This document shows, piece by piece, positions 55,677-63,710 of a stretch of DNA of 64,000 bases. The notes under the pieces were generated by a model that was not told where the DNA came from, made no database searches, and worked only from the letters and a program-made list of their open reading frames with translations. How positions within the stretch are numbered: position 1 is the stretch's first letter; every line of letters starts with the position of its first letter. This stretch comes from Bacillota bacterium (GTDB lineage Bacteria > Bacillota > Clostridia > Peptostreptococcales > Anaerovoracaceae): assembly GCA_028724585.1 (NCBI GenBank), contig JAQYCQ010000026.1, forward strand, positions 1-64,000, given 5' to 3'. Position numbers and translations under genes: made by a program.

Positions 55677-55692
55677 CACTCACGCTCGCTCC
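55661..55692. repeat. Intergenic repeat B, copy 2
   Basis: Partner of 48447-48478 (27 of 32 bases shared). Confidence 0.65.
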
Positions 55693-55749
55693 TCTGCCGC
55701 AGCTGCCTGCAATGCCGCGTATGTCAGCGGAGCTGTCGGGAGCGCGGCA

Positions 55750-55793
55750 GCGGGCAAAAACCAGAAAAGCGGCACCGTCAAACGATGCCGCTT
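55750..55793 (-). terminator. Terminator of CoA-transferase copy 2
   Basis: Minus-strand 11-bp stem AAGCGGCATCG/CGGTGCCGCTT (one G-T) with a 5-nt loop, then TTTTCTGGTTTTT, about 40 nt after the stop codon. Confidence 0.85.
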
Positions 55794-55835
55794 ACGCGTC
55801 CGCGGATACGATCCGCGCCTTTTATTTTTTTATAT

Positions 55836-57419
55836 TTATTCGATCACAAAGCCGTCTTCCGTAAAGAGACCGACATCCATGAGCTTAGGACCGCCCTCAG
55901 GGATGATGAACTCTATATCGCTCATGTCGAGAACCTGTGTCTGCAGGTCTACGCCCGGAGCTATCTCCTCGAGGATGAATCCGTCTTTAGTTACTCTGAC
56001 GACCGCTCTTTCTGTGATGATAAGGTAACTGTCGTGAGTCTTGAAGAACTGCGGGCCGTTGAATGAAACCTTGGCGCATTTATCTATGAACTTCTTGTAA
56101 TGGCCTTCGCTGAGTATGTTGAGCTTTTTGTCCTTTATCTCAGCCTTGAAGCCCCTGGCCGTGAAGGTTCCCATGAAAACTACTTTCTTAGCTGAGGACG
56201 AGATATCGGTGAATCCGCCTATTCCGGTCAGCTTTCCATTGAGATGGCTGGTGTTCATGGATCCTGTGGAATCGACCTCACTGAATCCGAAGATGCCTAT
56301 ATCCAGGTTGCCTCCGTCAAAATACTGGAAATGCCAGCCTCTGTCTACAAAGGCTTCAGGATTGTAGTGGGCACCGAAATCCCTGCCCTGGGCCGGAACT
56401 CCGCCTATTACGCCTGTCTCCGAGATCATCGTGACGTTCTTGTCTTTACCCGCTTCTTCGAGTATAGAAGGGACATTCTGCGGCATTCCCAGTCCGAAAT
56501 TAGCGTTGCAGACCTCAGGCACCTCCAGCGCCGCTCTCCTGGCTATGACCTTCTGGATGTTCAGCGGCATTACTTCCTTATTCTTTTTAAGCGAAACTAT
56601 CTCCTGACCTGTGAAAGCAGGATTGAAATCCTCGCTGTGCAGCCTGGCCATGGTCTGCGGAACGTCTTCAGGATGCTCTTCTACTACGACGTAATCAACG
56701 TAGATACCCGGGACCTCGACCATCCTCGGATGGATCTCGTGGACGCTGGCTATCCTCTCGACCTGGGCGATGACTATACCGCCGTTGGTCTTGACAGCCT
56801 GGGCCGCCGGGAGCATGCCCGGACGCTGTATTTCCTTTTCACAGCTGAGATTGCCGTGAGCGTCGGCAGTTGTGGCACGGAGCAGACATACGTTGAATTT
56901 CGGTGCCTTATACCAGAGATACTCCTCTCCCTCGAAATCAGGGATGTATTTTACGAAATCCTCGCCTTCCTCTTCAGTCAGCTTATTGAGCTTGCCGCCG
57001 CCGTAACGCGGATCCATGAAGGTACCGAGACCGACCTTAGTGAGTATGCCCGGCATTCCCCTGGCCGCGTCGTTTGTCACCTGCATGAGCGGGCCAAGAG
57101 GGAACATATACCCCTGTATCTTATTTTCCTCTATGAGCTTTCCCATACCAGGCGCCACGCTTACGTAGGCAGAAATAGACCTGGTCAGCAGGCCGTCGAC
57201 GCACCACTGCTCCTCACCGTAATGGTCCATGGTGAAATTTCCCATGCCTGTGGATCTGAAGCTTGTGATCCCTGCCGGATGCTTTTCCTTATCGTATCTG
57301 AACCTGACCGCGTCGACCAGCTCGTTCGGATACCCTACCATGCCGTCCGCCGCGAAGATGACGATAGATCCGTCCTTGATGTGCTTCGCGGCTTCTTCAG
57401 CGCTGACTATCTTTGCCAT
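55836..57419 (-). CDS. Family I acyl-CoA:carboxylate CoA-transferase (copy 2)
   Basis: 527 aa fused CoA-transferase. Catalytic Glu334 lies in ISETGVIGGVPAQGRDF; GLGTFMDPRYGGG is shared with copy 1, as is the C-terminal EEIAPGVDL and IPEGGPKLMD pattern. AAGGAGG precedes the ATG. It has its own promoter and terminator, so it is separately expressed from the flavoprotein operon but faces the same way. The acid substrate is unknown; short-chain, hydroxy or aromatic acids are all possible. Confidence 0.9.
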   Translation of the reverse strand: MAKIVSAEEAAKHIKDGSIVIFAADGMVGYPNELVDAVRFRYDKEKHPAGITSFRSTGMGNFTMDHYGEEQWCVDGLLTRSISAYVSVAPGMGKLIEENKIQGYMFPLGPLMQVTNDAARGMPGILTKVGLGTFMDPRYGGGKLNKLTEEEGEDFVKYIPDFEGEEYLWYKAPKFNVCLLRATTADAHGNLSCEKEIQRPGMLPAAQAVKTNGGIVIAQVERIASVHEIHPRMVEVPGIYVDYVVVEEHPEDVPQTMARLHSEDFNPAFTGQEIVSLKKNKEVMPLNIQKVIARRAALEVPEVCNANFGLGMPQNVPSILEEAGKDKNVTMISETGVIGGVPAQGRDFGAHYNPEAFVDRGWHFQYFDGGNLDIGIFGFSEVDSTGSMNTSHLNGKLTGIGGFTDISSSAKKVVFMGTFTARGFKAEIKDKKLNILSEGHYKKFIDKCAKVSFNGPQFFKTHDSYLIITERAVVRVTKDGFILEEIAPGVDLQTQVLDMSDIEFIIPEGGPKLMDVGLFTEDGFVIE

Positions 57420-57603
57420 ATACTGCTTCCTCCTTTAGTAGATACGGATACGCACCAGCAGCAGGCCATGAATTTTCCGCTCCCGCTGTGCGTCCAGATC
57501 CATGCCGCAAAAATGCTGCACGGATTCCCACTCCTCTTTTATATGTTAATACGTTAACAGATGCAACATCTATTTTTCGAAAAACAAGAAGATTTTTCAG
57601 TTT

Positions 57604-57633
57604 TTTATATCATCTGACTGCTGCTGCAGTCAA
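57604..57633 (-). promoter_or_regulatory. Promoter of CoA-transferase copy 2
   Basis: Minus-strand TTGACT (57628-57633), 18-bp spacer, TATAAA (57604-57609). A GACTGC-TGCT-GCAGTC dyad overlaps the -35 box. Confidence 0.6.
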
Positions 57634-57718
57634 GTCTGTGGGTTGAAAGTCGCAATTTATTATGTATACATTTCAGCGATCAAAAGAAATATAAGTTCAG
57701 TAATAGATCTGTTTTTAC

Positions 57719-57752
57719 GTCAGCTCCGCTGACGGCCGCGCGCGGAGCGCGC
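57719..57752. repeat. Two tandem GGA/TCC palindromes
   Basis: GTCAGC-TCC-GCTGAC (57719-57733) then GCGCGC-GGA-GCGCGC (57738-57752). The first is identical to 32937-32951 and the second to 30152-30166. Confidence 0.75.
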
Positions 57753-57800
57753 AAAAATGCGGGCCGGGGCAGCACCATCAAAGACGCCGCTCCGGCCCGC
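57753..57800 (-). terminator. Terminator of the P-type ATPase operon
   Basis: Minus-strand 12-bp stem GCGGGCCGGAGC/GCCCCGGCCCGC followed by ATTTTT and then a GGA-centred palindrome. Confidence 0.75.
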
Positions 57801-57843
57801 TTCTATGTTATTTCATAATATCTGTTCCGTCTTCAGTAACAGC

Positions 57844-59928
57844 TTACGCGTCCGCTCCTTCCGGCAGCAGATCCCTCATGCTGTTCATGCTTATGAGCAG
57901 CGTTGAAAGATTGTGCAGAGTGGCTGTGACCGTCGGAGGAAGTATGCCGAACAGCCCCAGAAATATCAGCGCTGAATTGAATATCAGTATCGTAGAATAG
58001 TTTCTGTGTATGCGGCCCATCATGGCGTCAGCCAGGCGCTTCATAACCACCAGCTCGTAAAGGCTCTCAGCCGATATGGTTATATCAGCCACATCTCTGG
58101 CTATAGCCGCGCCGCTGGCTACTGCTATGCCCGCGTCAGCCTCCGACAGAGCCGGAGAATCATTGATGCCGTCACCGGTCATGACGACCTTTCTACCTTT
58201 TTCGTGCTCAGAGCGTATAAAGGCGGCCTTGTCCTCAGGCAGAACTTCGCCGAAGAACTGATCTACGCCGACCTTTGCCGCGACAGCTGCCGCTGTCGTC
58301 CTGCTGTCGCCGGTCATCATGACGACTTTGTCAAAGCCGCTTTCCTTCAGTGCCCGGATAGCTGCCGGAGCTTCTTCGCGTATAGGATCTTCCACACAGA
58401 TGACGGCTGAGAGAGTGCCGCCGATAGCCAGATAAAGTCTGGAATATTCAGCCGGTATCTCCTCAAAGCGGTGTTCTTCACCTTCAGGGACAGTGCATTT
58501 CTCATCCTCAAAAATGAAGTGGTAGCTGCCTATGCAGACATGCTGGCCGTCTATGGAGCTGGCTATGCCATGCGCCACGACATATTCGACCTCGCTGTGC
58601 TTTTCAGCATGATTGAGTCCGCGCTTCTCTGCCTCAGCCACAACAGCATTTGCCATGGAATGAGGGAAGTGTTCCTCCAGGCACGCAGCCAGGCGGAGCA
58701 TCTCGTCCCTGTCATAACCGTCGAATGCTATGATATCGGCCACATGCGGCTGCGCATACGTAAGCGTACCTGTCTTGTCGAACACTATGGTCTTTGCCTG
58801 AGCTACATTTTCAAGATATTTGCCGCCCTTTACGTCTATATGATGATCACTGGCTTCCCTGATAGCCGAAAGCACTGTTATAGGCAGCGCCAGCTTCAGA
58901 GCGCAGGAGAAATCCACCATAAGAACAGCCATGGCCTTTGTGACATTGCGCGTCAGAAGCCAGGTAAGAGCTGTGCCTCCCAGGCACCACGGCACAAGTC
59001 TGTCAGCCAGATGGAAAGCTCTGCTCTCCGTCGCTGACTTCAGCTTCTCCGCGTCCTCTATCATGCTGACTATCCTGTCGTAGCGGCCGCTGCCCTGGGC
59101 ATTTGTAACCTCTATCACGCACTCTCCGTCCTCGACGACAGTGCCTGCGTAAACAAAGCTGCCCGCGTTCTTGAAGACCGGCAGAGACTCGCCTGTCATG
59201 GAGGCCTGATTTACAGACGCCTCGCCCTCTGTGACCCTTCCGTCCAGCGGTATGAGATTTCCGGTCCTTACTACTACGTGATCTCCCTCATTGACCTCAT
59301 TTACTGGCAGAAGCTCATCTGTACCGTCTTTTCTGACCCAGACTCTGTCCACATTGAGATACATCCTCTGCGCCAGATCATCGACGGATTTTTTGTGAGT
59401 CCATTCCTCAAGCAGCTCGCTTACTCCCAGCAGGAACATAACAGTGCCTGACGTCCTGAAGTCACCTCTCAGAGACGAGACCGTGATAGTCGTCGCGTCG
59501 AGGACAGATACATCAAGATGGCCTGACGCCAGACTCTTTATGCCATTGTAAATATACTTTACAGCGTGTAATGCTGTTACGGCATCGGATATCCTGGCAG
59601 GCAGGACAAATCTGGTTATACACCGTCTGAGTATCAGGAAGAAGAACCTGTCCTCGTACTCTCTGGCCAGCGCGCGTCCCGAGTGCTCCGGAGCCGGCTC
59701 CGCGTCCTCGCAGCTGAACTCTGACAGAGCTTTTATGATCCTGTCCTCCGCGCCGCTTTCAAATGTGATCACTGCATCCAGAGTCCTGTCATTGACTTTC
59801 GCTTTTTTCACTCCCGGTATTTTACCCAGAGCGAATTCGAGAGTGTCTGCCTGCTCAAATGACATCTGATACTGATAGAAGCGCACTCTGAGCCTTCCGG
59901 ATGACTGATGCAGAATCTTGCATTTCAT
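57844..59928 (-). CDS. P1B-type metal-transporting ATPase with SCALKL motif
   Basis: 694 aa. An N-terminal HMA-like domain without CxxC (about 1-70, KILHQSSGRLRVRF) precedes the ATPase. TGES (245-248), phosphorylated Asp384 in DKTGTLT and GDGINDSPAL near 600 are intact. The transmembrane metal motif is SCALKLALP (341-349) instead of the CPC/SPC/CPH forms, so copper or zinc/cadmium classes cannot be inferred. Follows a small membrane protein by 25 nt. GGAGA lies before the ATG. Metal unknown; manganese, iron or zinc are possible. Confidence 0.87.
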   Translation of the reverse strand: MKCKILHQSSGRLRVRFYQYQMSFEQADTLEFALGKIPGVKKAKVNDRTLDAVITFESGAEDRIIKALSEFSCEDAEPAPEHSGRALAREYEDRFFFLILRRCITRFVLPARISDAVTALHAVKYIYNGIKSLASGHLDVSVLDATTITVSSLRGDFRTSGTVMFLLGVSELLEEWTHKKSVDDLAQRMYLNVDRVWVRKDGTDELLPVNEVNEGDHVVVRTGNLIPLDGRVTEGEASVNQASMTGESLPVFKNAGSFVYAGTVVEDGECVIEVTNAQGSGRYDRIVSMIEDAEKLKSATESRAFHLADRLVPWCLGGTALTWLLTRNVTKAMAVLMVDFSCALKLALPITVLSAIREASDHHIDVKGGKYLENVAQAKTIVFDKTGTLTYAQPHVADIIAFDGYDRDEMLRLAACLEEHFPHSMANAVVAEAEKRGLNHAEKHSEVEYVVAHGIASSIDGQHVCIGSYHFIFEDEKCTVPEGEEHRFEEIPAEYSRLYLAIGGTLSAVICVEDPIREEAPAAIRALKESGFDKVVMMTGDSRTTAAAVAAKVGVDQFFGEVLPEDKAAFIRSEHEKGRKVVMTGDGINDSPALSEADAGIAVASGAAIARDVADITISAESLYELVVMKRLADAMMGRIHRNYSTILIFNSALIFLGLFGILPPTVTATLHNLSTLLISMNSMRDLLPEGADA

Positions 59929-59953
59929 TTCCGGTCAGTCTCCTTTCCCGGCT

Positions 59954-60250
59954 CTAGGCATCAACCGCAGCTGCAGCCCTGGCATCTGCTTCCTCTACAA
60001 CAGCCCTTGCGTCCTCGATGATCTTCGCTTCTTCAGCATCTTTTCTCTTCTGGTTGATATCTTTAGCGTCAGCGGCAATATCTCCGCAGTTTTCTTTCAG
60101 CCTTGTAAAGTCTTTTACGACCTCATCCTTCATACGGAGTATGACTGAAAGCTCATGTGTGTAAGCCGATTTCATGGTCTGGCTTGTCAGTATCTTTATG
60201 CCGTATGATCCTATCAGGACACCTATAGCTCCTGCTCCCCACTTGTTCAT
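59954..60250 (-). CDS. Small membrane-anchored coiled-coil protein (DUF6110-like)
   Basis: 98 aa. A glycine-rich N-terminal membrane helix (GAGAIGVLIGSYGIKILTSQ, about 5-24) is followed by a charged, Ala/Glu/Lys-rich helix to the end. It resembles the DUF6110 proteins that often precede P-type ATPases in Firmicutes; the name is from memory of that context and not checked. AGGAGG lies before the ATG at 60250. Probably an accessory or assembly partner of the ATPase. Confidence 0.75.
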   Translation of the reverse strand: MNKWGAGAIGVLIGSYGIKILTSQTMKSAYTHELSVILRMKDEVVKDFTRLKENCGDIAADAKDINQKRKDAEEAKIIEDARAVVEEADARAAAAVDA

Positions 60251-60430
60251 TCTCTTTCCTCCTGTCATAACGAACATTAGTTTCATCTAACCTTCAGATA
60301 TGCCAGAACGTTTGTTCCAACTAACTTCCTCGCGAAGAAATCCAGACGGATACTGCTGACAGCAGTCAATGCCAGAAGGTTTCACTCCTGATAAATCTTC
60401 ATCAAAGACTTCCGCAAAAGCTCCCTGTCT

Positions 60431-60446
60431 GTTAGAAATGACTAAC
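60431..60446. promoter_or_regulatory. Candidate operator or RNA element (GTTAG-N6-CTAAC)
   Basis: Perfect dyad about 50 bp downstream of the predicted start; a near-copy ATTAG-N6-CTAAC occurs at 60276-60291 by the ribosome site. It loosely recalls DtxR/MntR-type half-sites, but the spacing differs. Confidence 0.35.
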
Positions 60447-60502
60447 GTACATTCTTTAAAAACGACGGCTCACGCCGTCATGAAAAAATATTAATATATA
60501 TT

Positions 60503-60531
60503 ATATTAAGCCGGCTGCGTTTTTCTGTCAA
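60503..60531 (-). promoter_or_regulatory. Promoter of the ATPase operon
   Basis: Minus-strand TTGACA (60526-60531), 17-bp spacer, TAATAT (60503-60508). Confidence 0.65.
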
Positions 60532-60546
60532 TACGCTTATCCTGGG

Positions 60547-60585
60547 ATAAAAAAAGAACACCCGGCAGTGTATCCCTGGTGTTCT
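60547..60585 (-). terminator. Terminator after phoR
   Basis: Minus-strand 8-bp stem AGAACACC/GGTGTTCT with further pairing in the loop, followed by seven T. About 50 nt after the phoR stop. Confidence 0.8.
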
Positions 60586-60637
60586 CTCTTCATTGCGCGT
60601 ATGTTCTGAGGCGTCCTGCCCCGGCGGATGCTCAATA

Positions 60638-62326
60638 TCAGAACAGTATCGTCATTGTCGTACCGACATTCTTTTCGCTCTCCATCTCGAGCTCGGCTCC
60701 TATGACTCTGACTCCGTGCTTGACGATAGCCAGACCCAGTCCCGTGCCCTCGATGACATCCGAATGGGATTTGTCCACACGATAAAAGCGCTCAAATACC
60801 CTCTCCTGCTCGTCGTCGGAAATTCCTATACCGGTATCGGCCACGCTCAGGAAAGGCCGGCCGTCTCTGATGCCGGCATCTATGGTCACACTGCCTCCAG
60901 GTTTATTGTACTTGATGGCATTCTCCACGATGTTGTAAATGATCTCGTCCAGCACCTGCGGTATGGTCTGCACTTTTATGTCCTTACCCTGATATGTTAC
61001 TGATATACTGTTTTTCGCAGCTACAGTGCTGAGTCTCTGAATGACATCGAGAGACTCCTGAGTAAGATCCACTTCCTCGATCTTCTGTTCCGGATCTGTC
61101 TCTTCGAGTCGGGACAGATGAAGTATATCGTCTATCAGGCTGAGAAGACGCCTGGCTTCATCATATATCTTTCCGGCGACGACCTTTGTGTCCTCTGCTT
61201 TGACGAGCCCGGACTTCATGAGCTCCGCGAAACCCATGACAGATGTGAGCGGAGTCTTCAGCTCATGTGTAACATTCGCCGCGAACTCCCTCCTGAGCCT
61301 GTCGCGTTCTTCCTTTTCGGTCGTATCTATAAATACCAGCACGGCGCCTTTGATGGCTTCCTTTTCCGGAGACCCACCGTTTCCGCCGTTGACATAGACC
61401 GGCGCCGAGATAACGCTGTACACGCGGTTTCCCAGTTTCATAGACTGCTCGCAGTGCTTGCCTTCAGAAGCTGTTTCAACTGCCTCGCGTACTACGCTGT
61501 TCCGCGTAAGCTCAAGGATATTTGTACGGCCTTCAGGCTTTTCCGCGTTCAGGATATCGAGCGCGCTCGTGTTGCACGAAAGAACGTCGTTCTTTTCGTT
61601 TATCACTATCAAACCTTCCGTCATATTATTGGTTATAGCCGTGAATTCCCGCTGCTGCTGAGACAGGTCGTCGACCTGTTTCTCTATCTGCTCGTTCTGG
61701 TTTGCCAGTCTCCTGAGAAGAGGCTGCAGCTCTTCGTAAACATCGGTATCCATAGGGTTTTCGAGATCGATGCTGTTGAGGGGATCGATTATCCTGTGCG
61801 ATACCCTGTAGGCAACGACCGCAGAGATCGCTATGGCCGCCAGGATGACAGCCAGAACTGCCGTGAAATTGCCCATGATGTTCGACAGCCATGTATGGTG
61901 GTCGACCGATATCCTGAGCACTGTGCCATCGTCCAGCTTCTGGGCGTAATAATGTGTCTCCACAGACATAGTCTTCGAGTATCTCGATCCGCTTCCTTTC
62001 CCGGTCTTCATGGCGTTCTTTATCTCAGGGCGGTCAGCGTGGTTTTCCATTGTGGAAACATCTGCTTTGTTGTCAAAGAGGACCGCGCCGTCGGTATCTA
62101 TCCAGGTGATCCTTACCTTGTTAGCCGCTTCTTCATCAGAAATGCGCTGCAGGTACGGCAGACCTTCCCTCTCGACTCCGTCCGACAGATATGCTATATC
62201 TGTACGGAGTTCCTGAGAATACTGACCGGAATAGTATGTGTAAACAGAACCGAGAACAAGGCTGAGACTAAGTGTGAGGACGATTATAGCCGTGGTAAAT
62301 ATCGCGGCGAATATCCTCTTATTCAT
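60638..62326 (-). CDS. phoR: Phosphate-regulon sensor histidine kinase PhoR
   Basis: 562 aa. Two membrane helices (about 7-28 and 152-173) enclose an extracytoplasmic sensor domain; then a HAMP-like linker, a PAS domain (about 225-335), and the kinase core with phospho-acceptor His354 in NVTHELKTPLTSVMGF, N box NIVENAIKYN, G1 VADTGIGI and GTGLGLAIVKHG. The ATG at 62326 has GGAGG upstream within phoB's last codons and overlaps phoB by 8 nt. Context (phoU, pstB) supports phosphate sensing. Confidence 0.93.
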   Translation of the reverse strand: MNKRIFAAIFTTAIIVLTLSLSLVLGSVYTYYSGQYSQELRTDIAYLSDGVEREGLPYLQRISDEEAANKVRITWIDTDGAVLFDNKADVSTMENHADRPEIKNAMKTGKGSGSRYSKTMSVETHYYAQKLDDGTVLRISVDHHTWLSNIMGNFTAVLAVILAAIAISAVVAYRVSHRIIDPLNSIDLENPMDTDVYEELQPLLRRLANQNEQIEKQVDDLSQQQREFTAITNNMTEGLIVINEKNDVLSCNTSALDILNAEKPEGRTNILELTRNSVVREAVETASEGKHCEQSMKLGNRVYSVISAPVYVNGGNGGSPEKEAIKGAVLVFIDTTEKEERDRLRREFAANVTHELKTPLTSVMGFAELMKSGLVKAEDTKVVAGKIYDEARRLLSLIDDILHLSRLEETDPEQKIEEVDLTQESLDVIQRLSTVAAKNSISVTYQGKDIKVQTIPQVLDEIIYNIVENAIKYNKPGGSVTIDAGIRDGRPFLSVADTGIGISDDEQERVFERFYRVDKSHSDVIEGTGLGLAIVKHGVRVIGAELEMESEKNVGTTMTILF

Positions 62327-62996
62327 CTTCTTTATCCTCCAGTTTGTAACCCACACCTCTTACTGTTTTGATACACTTTCCTGATTCACCGAGTTTCGAT
62401 CTTAACGTCCTTATATGGACATCGACTGTACGGGTCTCCCCGTCGAAGTCGTATCCCCATATATTCTTGAGCAGCCTGTCTCTTTCCAGAACTATATTCT
62501 TGTTTTCCAGCAGCATGCTGAGGAGCTCGAACTCCTTAAAAGTGAGCGAGATCTCCTTGCCGCCGGCAGTTACGACATGCCTGTCCCTGTTGAGCGTGAG
62601 ATCGCCCACGCTGAATTCCGCTTCAGGGGCCGCCGACGTCCTCCTGAGCACAGCCTTTACACGCGAAATGAGCTCAATGATACTGAAAGGTTTAGTGACA
62701 TAATCGTCAGCGCCTCTGTCGAGACCCATCACCTTATCGTACTCGTCTGATTTCGCGGTAAGCATGATAACAGGGATAGACGAGGTAGAAGACGTATTCC
62801 GCAGACTGTTGAGGATATGCATGCCGTCCTCTTCAGGAAGCATGATATCGAGCAGGATGAGCTCAGGTTTCTTGTGCCCCATGGCTGCCCAGAATTCAGA
62901 AGGCAGGGCAAAGCCCTCTGCTTCGAATCCGCTGTTGTTGAATGAATATTCCAGAAGTTCTCTTATGCTTGCGTCGTCTTCTACTATATAAATCAT
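62319..62996 (-). CDS. phoB: Phosphate-regulon response regulator PhoB/PhoP
   Basis: 225 aa OmpR/PhoB-type regulator. Receiver domain with acidic pocket EDD, phospho-acceptor Asp50 in LILLDIMLP, Thr in MLTAKSDEYD and Lys in YVTKPFSIIEL; winged-helix DNA-binding domain (about 125-222) with ENKNIVLERDRLLKNIWGYDFDGETR. GAGGTAG precedes the ATG. Between phoU and phoR. Confidence 0.94.
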   Translation of the reverse strand: MIYIVEDDASIRELLEYSFNNSGFEAEGFALPSEFWAAMGHKKPELILLDIMLPEEDGMHILNSLRNTSSTSSIPVIMLTAKSDEYDKVMGLDRGADDYVTKPFSIIELISRVKAVLRRTSAAPEAEFSVGDLTLNRDRHVVTAGGKEISLTFKEFELLSMLLENKNIVLERDRLLKNIWGYDFDGETRTVDVHIRTLRSKLGESGKCIKTVRGVGYKLEDKEDE

Positions 62997-63025
62997 ATAT
63001 CTACCTCATAACTGCCGTAAATCCC

Positions 63026-63040
63026 GCGGCCTCCGGCCGC
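63026..63040. repeat. GCGGCC-TCC-GGCCGC palindrome
   Basis: Perfect family member in the 54-bp phoU-phoB gap, inside what looks like one transcript. Confidence 0.65.
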
Positions 63041-63050
63041 AGATAAAAAA

Positions 63051-63710
63051 CTACTGTTCTTTATTGGCCGGGTGTTCGCCCGTTACGGCGTAAATTACCC
63101 ATTCTCCCACGTTTACGGCGTGGTCAGCAACTCTTTCGAGATATTTTGATACCATGAGCAGGTCAAGGCAGGCTTCGCCGTTGTCGCTGTCAGCCTTTAT
63201 CTCTTCCATGAGCGCTTTCTTTATCTCAATAAAATATTCGTCGACTGTATCATCGCTGTCGATGACTTTCTGAGCCAGCTCCGCGTCCCTTCTTACGAAG
63301 GACTCGACACTCTCGGCTACCATTTCCGTCGCGGTATCTGATATAGCCTTTAAAGGAAGGCGGGATACCACGTCGTCGTTATTGATGAATCTGGTCACTT
63401 CAGCTATGTTTTCAGCCAGGTCGCCTATTCTCTCCAGATCGGAGATCATCCTCATCGCTGACGATACCATCCTCAGGTCGGACGCTACCGGCTGCTGCTC
63501 GAGGAGGAGCTTGATGCAGAGGTTTTCAATGTCCTTTTCCTGTTCATCTATATCTTTTTCAATACTGAATGTTTTCTCCGCCATAGAGCTGTCATGATTG
63601 AAAAGCGATTTCATCGCAGAGTCTATAGCGTCCTCGCTGAGAGCTCCCATCTTGATAAGCTGAAGATGAAGAGTCTCAAGCTGCCCATTGTAACGAGCGC
63701 GCAGTGCCAT
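63051..63710 (-). CDS. phoU: Phosphate transport system regulator PhoU
   Basis: 219 aa, standard. Two three-helix PhoU repeats (about 10-105 and 115-205) with metal-site motifs such as EKDIDEQEKDIENLC and VSKYLERVADHAVNVGEWV. PhoU links the Pst transporter to PhoR signalling. The ATG overlaps the pstB stop (TGATG) and GGGAGG lies upstream. Confidence 0.96.
   Translation of the reverse strand: MALRARYNGQLETLHLQLIKMGALSEDAIDSAMKSLFNHDSSMAEKTFSIEKDIDEQEKDIENLCIKLLLEQQPVASDLRMVSSAMRMISDLERIGDLAENIAEVTRFINNDDVVSRLPLKAISDTATEMVAESVESFVRRDAELAQKVIDSDDTVDEYFIEIKKALMEEIKADSDNGEACLDLLMVSKYLERVADHAVNVGEWVIYAVTGEHPANKEQ

Larger units (their letters stand above)
55570..55708. repeat. Pair of 21-bp direct repeats
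   Basis: 55570-55590 and 55688-55708 begin GCTCCTCTGCCGCA and differ at one base. A third partial copy (CGCAGCTGCCTG) lies near 55598. Confidence 0.6.
55261..55835. other. 575-bp regulatory gap upstream of the flavoprotein operon
   Basis: From the gene outwards: CATCA-N6-TGATG dyad, consensus promoter, two near-identical 21-bp direct repeats (55570-55590, 55688-55708), a long inverted repeat (55628-55676), repeat B copy 2, the terminator of the next gene (55750-55793) and a CGCGGAT-ACG-ATCCGCG palindrome (55801-55817). No gene seen. Confidence 0.7.
57420..57843. other. 424-bp gap between CoA-transferase copy 2 and the P-type ATPase
   Basis: It holds the CoA-transferase promoter (57604-57633), a TGTTAA-TACG-TTAACA dyad near 57546-57561, two tandem GGA/TCC palindromes (57719-57752) and the ATPase terminator. 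No gene seen. Confidence 0.65.
60251..60637. other. 387-bp leader and gap before the ATPase operon
   Basis: It contains the phoR terminator, the operon promoter and a leader of about 245 nt with GACGGC-TCAC-GCCGTC (60464-60479), ACTGCTG-A-CAGCAGT (60352-60366) and two RTTAG-N6-CTAAC dyads (60276-60291, 60431-60446). No open frame of note. Confidence 0.65.

Noticed and set aside
60276..60446. Calling the RTTAG-N6-CTAAC dyads a MntR or IdeR box
   Set aside because: The half-sites are only loosely similar and the spacing does not match the known consensus; kept only as an unnamed candidate.
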